From: Kitasatospora setae KM-6054
GTDB lineage: Bacteria > Actinomycetota > Actinomycetes > Streptomycetales > Streptomycetaceae
Direction of reading: 5' to 3'
Length of the DNA: 64,000 nucleotides
Assembly: GCF_000269985.1 (NCBI RefSeq)
Contig: NC_016109.1
Location: 1,612,001-1,676,000 of the forward strand
Positions 58,852 through 64,000 of this stretch are shown here, one piece after another. Position 1 is the stretch's first letter. The number at the start of each line of letters is the position of its first letter. The translations under genes and the position numbers were made by a program. A model generated the notes under the pieces. That model saw only the letters and a list, made by a program, of their open reading frames with translations, was not told the origin of the DNA and searched no databases.

Positions 58852-60273
58852 TCAGCCGACCTCACGGTACGCCGCGCCGAGCAGTGCCGCCGCCTCGCGC
58901 AGCCGCCGCTCGGCCGTCCCGGCGTAGCCGAGCGCGACGGCCGCCGGCCCGGGCGCCAGCCGCCCGGGCCCGACCGGCGCGACCCGCACCCCGCGCCGGA
59001 GCGCCGCCGCGGCCAACTCCCGTTCGCCGGTGCCGGACGGCAGTTCGGCGTACAGGTGCAGCCCGGCCGCGACGCCGCGCAGCACGGCCTGCGGCAGGTG
59101 CTCGCCGAGCGCGGCCGCCAGGGCATCGCGGCGGGCCCGGTAGCGGGGGCGGACGGCGCGCAGGTGGCGGTCGTAGCCGCCGCCCTCCAGCAGTGCGGCG
59201 AAGGCGAGTTGGTCGACCGCACCGGTACCGAGGTCGGCGTAGCGCTTGGCCTCCCGGAACTCCTCGACCAACCCGCCCGCCGACCGGCCCCCCGACCGTC
59301 CCCCCAGCCCGCTCCCCGAGCCGCCGGGCAGCACCGCCCAGCCGAGCCGCAGCCCGGGCGCCAGGGTCTTGCTGAGCGAGCCCAGGTACACCGTCCGTTC
59401 CGGCGCCAACCCCTGGACGGCGCCCAGCGGTTCGCGGTCGTAGCGGAACTCGGCGTCGTAGTCGTCCTCCACCACCAGCCCGCCCGCCCGGGCCCAGGCG
59501 GCGAGTTCGCCCCGGCGGCGGGCCGACAGCGCGACGCCGGTCGGGTACTGGTGCGCGGGCGTGACCAGCACCGCCTCCGCCCCGGAAGCCGCCAACTCCC
59601 TTACCACCAGGCCCTCTTCGTCGACGGGTACGCCGACCGGCTCGACCCCGTGGGCGCGCAGCAGCTCCAGCGTGCCGGGCGAGCCGGGGTCCTCCACCGC
59701 GATCCGCCCGCAGCCGCGCCGGGCCAGCACCCCGGCCAGCAGCGCCAGCCCCTGCCCGACGCCGCTGACCACCACGACCCGCTCCGGCCGCGCGGCCACC
59801 GCCCGCACCCGCCCCAGGTAGGCGGCCAACTCCCCGCGCAGCCGCGGCAGTCCGGCCGGGTCCCCGTACCCGAGCTCCCGGTTCGCGGCGCCCTGCAGCG
59901 CCTTGCGCACCGCCCCGGCCCAGGCCGCCCTCGGGAACGCCCCGAGGTCCGGCGTGCCCGGCTTCAGGTCGTACGGCGGCTCGGCCTCCGCCACCGCCCC
60001 GGCCGGCTCAGGACGCTCCACCGCGACCCCCTCCGCAACCCTGGTCCCCGACCCCCGGCGCCCCACCAGGTAGCCCTCGGCGGCGAGTTGCTCGTACGCC
60101 TCGACCACCACCCCGCGCGACACCCCCAACTCGACGGCCAGCGCCCGGCTGGCGGGCAGCCGCTCCCCGCCGACCAGCCGCCCCTCCCGCACCGCGTCCC
60201 GCAGCGCCCGCACCAGCCGTCCGGTCAGCTCCCCGCCCGCCGGCTCCCACGCGACCAGCAACTCCCGTACCAC
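58852..60273 (-). CDS. MocR/PdxR-type GntR-aminotransferase regulator
   Basis: 473 residues from a GTG at 60273 with GGAAGGAG upstream. The N-terminal winged helix (LTGRLVRALRDAVREGRLVG, LPASRALAVELGVSRGVVVE) is GntR-like. The C-terminal domain is a fold-type I aminotransferase with VVEDDYDAEFRYDREPLGAV and the PLP lysine in YLGSLSKTLAPGLRLGW. MocR regulators sense PLP or its aldimines. A Gly/Ser-rich loop lies near residue 370. Divergent from an EamA transporter gene with two direct repeats between, it probably regulates that gene. Confidence 0.93.
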   Translation of the reverse strand: MVRELLVAWEPAGGELTGRLVRALRDAVREGRLVGGERLPASRALAVELGVSRGVVVEAYEQLAAEGYLVGRRGSGTRVAEGVAVERPEPAGAVAEAEPPYDLKPGTPDLGAFPRAAWAGAVRKALQGAANRELGYGDPAGLPRLRGELAAYLGRVRAVAARPERVVVVSGVGQGLALLAGVLARRGCGRIAVEDPGSPGTLELLRAHGVEPVGVPVDEEGLVVRELAASGAEAVLVTPAHQYPTGVALSARRRGELAAWARAGGLVVEDDYDAEFRYDREPLGAVQGLAPERTVYLGSLSKTLAPGLRLGWAVLPGGSGSGLGGRSGGRSAGGLVEEFREAKRYADLGTGAVDQLAFAALLEGGGYDRHLRAVRPRYRARRDALAAALGEHLPQAVLRGVAAGLHLYAELPSGTGERELAAAALRRGVRVAPVGPGRLAPGPAAVALGYAGTAERRLREAAALLGAAYREVG

Positions 60274-60379
60274 GCCCGCTCCTTCCTCCGACTCCGACTC
60301 TGCCCCCAGAACCGGCCCCGGCCCCCTCCGTACAGTCCACGCCGTCCCGGGCCGGGTCCGCAACCCCGACACGCCCGCG

Positions 60380-60413
60380 AAGTGGTCCCCTCCGGAGGCC
60401 CTCAAGTGGCCCT
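60380..60413. promoter_or_regulatory. MocR-type direct-repeat operator
   Basis: AAGTGGTCCC (60380-60389) and AAGTGGCCCT (60404-60413) are direct repeats 24 bp apart, with a possible inverted third copy GAACCACCTC (60421-60430). Direct repeats near the promoter are characteristic of MocR binding sites. A -10-like TAGCGT (60436-60441) lies just before the transporter start. Confidence 0.6.
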
Positions 60414-60448
60414 GGGAACCGAACCACCTCGCTCCTAGCGTGGCACCC

Positions 60449-61453
60449 ATGGCAGAAACCACCGCCCCGACCGCCCCGCCCTCCCCAACCGCCCAGACCG
60501 CCCCGCCCTCCCGGGCCGCCCTTCCCGCCGGCACCGCCCGCGCGGCCGCCGCGATGGCGCTGCTCGGCGCGTCCACCGGCGTGAGCGCCGTCTTCGCCTC
60601 GTACCCGGTGGCCGGCGGCCAGGCCCTGCGCTACGCCCTGGCGTCGGCGGTGCTGCTGCCGCTGGCCCGGCGGCGGCCGCGGCTCGCGCACCGGCTGACG
60701 GCCCGCGAACTCGCCCTGCTGCTGGCGCTCTCCGGCACCGGCCTGTTCGGGTTCAACCTGCTGCTGGTCGCGGCGCTGCGGCACACCGACCCGGCGGTGG
60801 TCGGCAGCGTGGTGGGCTGCACCCCGCTGCTGCTGGGCGTGGCGGGCCCGCTGCTGGCGGGCCGCCGGCCGGCCGCCCGGCTGCTGGTGGCGGCGGTACT
60901 GGTGGTGTGCGGGGCGGCGCTGACCCAGGGTTTCGGGCACGGCGACGCGCTGGGCCTGCTGTTCGCGACCGGGACGCTGCTGTGCGAGGCGGCGTTCTCG
61001 CTGCTCGCCGTGCCGCTGCTGCCGCGGCTGGGGCCGGTCCGGGTGTCGGCGTACACCACGGCGCTGGCGGTGCCGCTGTTCGCCGCCCTGGCGGCGTTCG
61101 CGCCGGCCGCGCCGCGGCTGCCGTCCGGTGGCGAGCTGGCCGCCCTGCTCTACCTGGGGCCGGTGCTGACCTGCGGCGCGTTCCTGCTCTGGTACTCGGC
61201 GCTGACCGTGCTGCCCGCCGACCGGGCGGGCCTGTTCGGCGGGCTGGTCCCGCTGACCGCGACGCTGTCCGGGGCGCTGCTGGCCGGCGCCGTCCCGTCC
61301 GTGCCGCAACTGTTCGGCGCGGCCCTGGTCACCGCCGCCCTGCTGTTCGGCACCCTGAGCACCTCCCCCGTCCCTGCTCCCTCCCCCGTCCCTGCTCCCT
61401 CCCCCGCTCCCGCCCCTCCCTCTTCACCGCCCGGCCACTCGTCCGGGCGGTAG
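60449..61453 (+). CDS. EamA/DMT-superfamily exporter
   Basis: 334 residues, about ten transmembrane helices in two EamA halves (for example LALLLALSGTGLFGFNLLLV and AVVGSVVGCTPLLLGVAGPL in half one, ALLYLGPVLTCGAFLLWYSA in half two). Ala/Pro/Thr-rich N- and C-terminal tails flank the membrane part, and the C-terminal tail carries a PVPAPSP repeat. Members export metabolites or amino acids. ATG 60449 sits about 8 bases after TAGCGT, so the mRNA may be leaderless; GTG 60440 is an alternative start. It is paired with the divergent MocR regulator, suggesting control by a PLP-related signal. Confidence 0.88.
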   Translation: MAETTAPTAPPSPTAQTAPPSRAALPAGTARAAAAMALLGASTGVSAVFASYPVAGGQALRYALASAVLLPLARRRPRLAHRLTARELALLLALSGTGLFGFNLLLVAALRHTDPAVVGSVVGCTPLLLGVAGPLLAGRRPAARLLVAAVLVVCGAALTQGFGHGDALGLLFATGTLLCEAAFSLLAVPLLPRLGPVRVSAYTTALAVPLFAALAAFAPAAPRLPSGGELAALLYLGPVLTCGAFLLWYSALTVLPADRAGLFGGLVPLTATLSGALLAGAVPSVPQLFGAALVTAALLFGTLSTSPVPAPSPVPAPSPAPAPPSSPPGHSSGR

Positions 61454-61495
61454 CCGTTGCCGCCCTGCCGAGGCGTCCGCATAGGGTAGGCCGCG

Positions 61496-62347
61496 ATGAC
61501 TGTCGACCGCCGCAGTGTTCTGCGTTCCGCTTCCCGCCTGGCCGCGTTCGGTGCCGCCGGCGGTCTCGTCGCCGCGTGCGGCGGCCCTTCCGACGGCAAG
61601 GGGGCGAACGGCCCCTCGGTGGCGGCCCGTCCGCAGCCCGCCCACCTGGCCGAGTCGCCGTCCGCGGGCCCGAGCCTGAGCCCGAGCCCGTCCGCGAGCG
61701 CCTCCCCGTCCGCGACGCCGTTCGCGCTGCCGCCGCTCGCCCCGGACACTCCGCAGGAGGTGGTGTCCGGTCCGCACAGCAGGCCGCAGTTGGCGCTGAC
61801 CTTCCACGGGCAGGGCGATCCGGCGATCGCCAACGCGCTGCTGACGACGGCCGAGCAGCACGGCGCCCGGCTGACGGTGCTGGCGGTGGGCAGTTGGCTG
61901 GACGAGCAGCCGCAGATCGCCCAGCGGATCCTGTCCGGGGGCCACGAGCTGGGCAACCACACCCAGAACCACCTGGACATCTCGACGATGCGCCCGGAGC
62001 AGGCGCACGAGGAGATAGCGCAGTGCGCGCAGCGTCTGGAGCGCCTGACCGGCTCGATCGGCCGCTGGTTCCGGCCGTCCGCCACGCAGTACGCGAACGC
62101 GATGGTGAAGGAGCAGGCCCGGCAGGTCGGCTACGCGCACGTGCTGTCCTTCGACGTCGACCCGCACGACTACGCGGACCCGGGCGCGGACACGGTGACC
62201 CGCCGGGTGCTGAAGGCGGCGGCGGCCGGTTCGGTGGTCGCCCTGCACATGGGCCACCCGGGCACGGTGACGGCCCTCCCGGCGATCCTGGACGGCCTGA
62301 CCCAGAAGGGCCTGCACGCGGTGACCGCCTCCGAGCTCTGCGCCTGA
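61496..62347 (+). CDS. polysaccharide-deacetylase-fold lipoprotein with altered motif 1
   Basis: 283 residues. The signal peptide has an RR pair (DRRSVLRSASRLAAF) and lipobox LVAAC, so it may be exported by the Tat route and lipid-anchored. A Ser/Pro-rich linker (about 38-80) follows. The NodB-type domain has LALTFHGQGDPAIANALL where active enzymes have TFDDG, then the metal-site motif ELGNHTQNHLDIS and RWFRPSATQYANAM. The canonical Asp pair is replaced by His-Gly, so the metal site or activity may differ. Confidence 0.85.
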   Translation: MTVDRRSVLRSASRLAAFGAAGGLVAACGGPSDGKGANGPSVAARPQPAHLAESPSAGPSLSPSPSASASPSATPFALPPLAPDTPQEVVSGPHSRPQLALTFHGQGDPAIANALLTTAEQHGARLTVLAVGSWLDEQPQIAQRILSGGHELGNHTQNHLDISTMRPEQAHEEIAQCAQRLERLTGSIGRWFRPSATQYANAMVKEQARQVGYAHVLSFDVDPHDYADPGADTVTRRVLKAAAAGSVVALHMGHPGTVTALPAILDGLTQKGLHAVTASELCA

Positions 62348-62398
62348 CCAACTCCCCGCCCCGGCGACCGGGTTGCCGCCCGTGGCATGCTCCACCCC

Positions 62399-63436
62399 AT
62401 GCGCTACCTCATCATCGGCGCCGGCGCGGTCGGCGGCACCATCGGCGGCCGGCTGCACCAGGCCGGACACGACGTCCTGCTGGTCGCCCGCGGCCCGCAC
62501 CTGGCCGCGCTGCGCGCCGGCGGCCTGCGGCTGACCGTCCCGGACGGCACGCACCGGCTGCCGGTCCCGGCGGTCGGCGGCCCGGACGAGGTCGAGCTGG
62601 CGCCGGACGACGTCCTGCTGCTCGCGGTGAAGACCCAGCACTCGACGGCCCTGCTGGAGCAGTGGGCGCCCCGCCCGGTCGCGGGCGGCGGGACGGCGGC
62701 CGAGCGGCTGCCGCTGGTGTGCGCGCAGAACGGGGTGGAGAACGAGCGCTTGGCGCTGCGCCGCTTCGAGCGGGTCTACGGGATGTGCGTGTGGCTGCCG
62801 TCCGCCCACCTGGAGCCGGGCGCGGTCTCCGCGGCGGGCTCCCCGTGCTCGGGCGTGCTGCACCTCGGCCGCTACCCGCACGCCCCGCACCACTCCCCCG
62901 GCACCGACGCCGCCACCGACGGCACAGACGCCACCGCCGCCCGGATCGCCGCCGACCTGGCCGGCGCGCACTTCGACGCGTACGCCCGCCCGGACGTGAT
63001 GGCCTGGAAGTACGCGAAGCTGCTGAGCAACCTGGGCAACGCGCTGGAGGCGGTGGCCGGCCCGATCGACGGCGAGCTGCGGATGCGGGCCTGGCGGCGG
63101 GTGCGGGCGGAGGGCGAGGCGGTGCTGGCGGCGGCCGGGATCGCCCACCCGTCCGAGGAGGAGCAGCAGGCGGTGCGCGGCGAGCGGGTGACGCTGCTGC
63201 CGCTGCCGGGCGCGGTACGCGGCGGCGGTTCGTCCTGGCAGTCGCTGGCGCGCGGGACCGGCGACATCGAGGCGGACTACCTGAACGGCGAGATCGTCCT
63301 GCTGGGCCGCCTGCACGGCGTCCCGGCCCCGCTGAACGCCGCCCTGCAGCGGCTGGCCGCCGAGTTCGCCCGTACCGGCCGCCCGGCCGGCTCCCTCCCG
63401 GACGCCGACCTGGCCGCCCTGCTCGACGCCTCCTGA
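62399..63436 (+). CDS. ketopantoate reductase-like oxidoreductase (ApbA/PanE family)
   Basis: 345 residues from the ATG at 62399; another ATG 12 bp earlier is possible. The NADP-binding start is MRYLIIGAGAVGGTIGGRL. The conserved CAQNGVENE and the MAWKYAKLLSNLGNALEAV block with catalytic Lys define the family. It reduces 2-dehydropantoate to pantoate or acts on a related 2-oxoacid. The insert GTDAATDGTDATAA in the middle is low-complexity. No coenzyme A gene is adjacent, so the substrate is uncertain. Confidence 0.85.
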   Translation: MRYLIIGAGAVGGTIGGRLHQAGHDVLLVARGPHLAALRAGGLRLTVPDGTHRLPVPAVGGPDEVELAPDDVLLLAVKTQHSTALLEQWAPRPVAGGGTAAERLPLVCAQNGVENERLALRRFERVYGMCVWLPSAHLEPGAVSAAGSPCSGVLHLGRYPHAPHHSPGTDAATDGTDATAARIAADLAGAHFDAYARPDVMAWKYAKLLSNLGNALEAVAGPIDGELRMRAWRRVRAEGEAVLAAAGIAHPSEEEQQAVRGERVTLLPLPGAVRGGGSSWQSLARGTGDIEADYLNGEIVLLGRLHGVPAPLNAALQRLAAEFARTGRPAGSLPDADLAALLDAS

Positions 63437-63440
63437 GAAG

Positions 63441-63496
63441 CGCCTCCCGAAAGCAGCCTCCCGAAGGCCGCCTCCCGAGAGCAGCCTCCCGAAGGC
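63441..63496. repeat. 2 x 28-bp (4 x 14-bp) tandem repeat between convergent genes
   Basis: Units 63441-63468 and 63469-63496 differ at one base, and each contains CCTCCCGA twice 14 bp apart. The repeat fills the gap between the two convergent stops and contains no gene or clear hairpin. Confidence 0.85.
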
Positions 63497-63501
63497 CGCC
63501 G

Positions 63502-64000
63502 CTACGCCATCGGGTCCTCCGGCCCGTACGGGCGCAGCCGCAGCGTGCGGGCGTCGGAGGAGCGGATGGCGGCGGCGGAGGCGACCAGCGTCTCCAGGTT
63601 GTCGCGTCCGGCGTGCAGGAAGCGCCCGTGCAGGCCGTCGAAGCGGCCGCGGGCGGCGTCGACGGTGACGGCGACCATGTAGGGGATGGAGCCCCAGGCT
63701 TTCATGTCCCGGAACATCTCCATCCCGGCGGTCATCTCGGTGGCGACGGCGCCGGGGCTGATGTCGAGCACCACGACGCCGTGCTCGCCGACCGAGTCGG
63801 CGATGTTGTCGGAGAGCCGGAGCAGCGCGCCCTTCGAGGTGGCGTACGCGGTGTAGCGGCCGTCGGGGCGCAGCGCGAAGCCGCTGTTGAGGTTGACGAC
63901 ACGGCCGCGGCCGCGCCGCACCATGCCGGGCAGGACGTGGCGCAGCAGGTTGTAGGGGCCGCGCAGGTTGGTCTCGACGACCTGCCACCACTGGGCGGGG
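63502..64000 (-). CDS. short-chain dehydrogenase/reductase (5' part beyond window)
   Basis: About 166 C-terminal residues of a classical SDR enter from the right edge: NLRGPYNLLRHVLPGM, GRGRVVNLNSGFAL with catalytic Ser, TAYATSKGALLRLSDNIAD with the YxxxK motif, and VVVLDISPGAVATEMTAGME with the PG motif. The end is DARTLRLRPYGPEDPMA with a TAG stop. The NAD(P)-binding start lies outside. Substrate unknown. It is convergent with the ketopantoate reductase-like gene. Confidence 0.88.
   Translation of the reverse strand, partial: PAQWWQVVETNLRGPYNLLRHVLPGMVRRGRGRVVNLNSGFALRPDGRYTAYATSKGALLRLSDNIADSVGEHGVVVLDISPGAVATEMTAGMEMFRDMKAWGSIPYMVAVTVDAARGRFDGLHGRFLHAGRDNLETLVASAAAIRSSDARTLRLRPYGPEDPMA

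Overview
The window is a high-GC actinobacterial chromosome segment, almost certainly from the family Streptomycetaceae (Streptomyces, Kitasatospora or a close relative). This rests on the strong G/C bias at third codon positions, the sporulation gene ssgB, frequent GTG starts, ATGA/GTGA gene overlaps, and a gene order (thrS, tRNA-Val, ssgB, CGNR gene, cobalamin genes, metNIQ, arg cluster) that I recall as typical of Streptomyces core chromosomes. I see no insertion sequences, integrases, prophage genes or CRISPR arrays. Most of the window is stable core genome with a few decayed or rearranged accessory spots. No database could be searched, so product names rest on motifs, length and context.

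Layout. 1-4.1 kb: HIT protein (cut by the window edge), thrS, a DEDDh exonuclease and two identical tRNA-Val(CAC) genes, each followed by a hairpin terminator. 4.5-7.3 kb: ssgB with a strong hairpin, a CGNR regulator, a DsbA-like protein and a tandem-GNAT protein. 7.3-10.1 kb: a two-gene folate operon (pabB-pabC), then a tRNA array Gly(GCC)-Cys(GCA)-3x Val(GAC). 10.3-18.6 kb: a membrane-anchored Ser/Thr kinase, a repeat-protein gene broken by an 11-bp duplication, GNAT, hypothetical and membrane genes, a TrmH-type methyltransferase and a scrambled junction of two gene remnants. 18.7-25.3 kb: cobalamin/siroheme genes, namely a CysG-like fusion, a BluB-CobT fusion carrying a roughly 600-residue low-complexity tail, and CobL. 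25.6-31.7 kb: GNAT genes, the methionine importer metNIQ behind a tiny Cys/Met/Arg leader peptide, and a covalent-FAD oxidoreductase. 31.7-39.5 kb: the arginine genes argC-J-B-D-R and argG-argH, with ArgR-type sites.

41.0-46.6 kb holds the most interesting system. A LacI-type repressor is divergent from ribokinase, FMN-dependent monooxygenase, flavin reductase and stand-alone riboflavin kinase genes, followed by a PnuC/RibM-type transporter. A 20-bp perfect palindrome sits immediately after a likely promoter. The four enzyme activities match the RcaD, RcaE, RcaB and RcaA activities described for riboflavin catabolism in Microbacterium maritypicum. I therefore propose a regulated riboflavin uptake and degradation cluster: riboflavin is imported, part is phosphorylated to FMN, FMN is reduced, the reduced flavin plus O2 lets the monooxygenase split riboflavin into lumichrome and ribose, and ribokinase captures the ribose.

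46.8-64 kb: a frameshifted small gene, a second repeat protein with a Cys-rich insert, an erythromycin-esterase-like protein divergent from a tandem-MerR (TioE-like) regulator, an amidohydrolase-permease pair with a divergent TetR regulator, a lone ketosynthase, an ADP-ribosylglycohydrolase remnant, an RlmG-like rRNA methyltransferase, a rhomboid protease, a MocR regulator divergent from an EamA transporter, a deacetylase-fold lipoprotein, a ketopantoate-reductase-like protein and a partial SDR cut by the window end.
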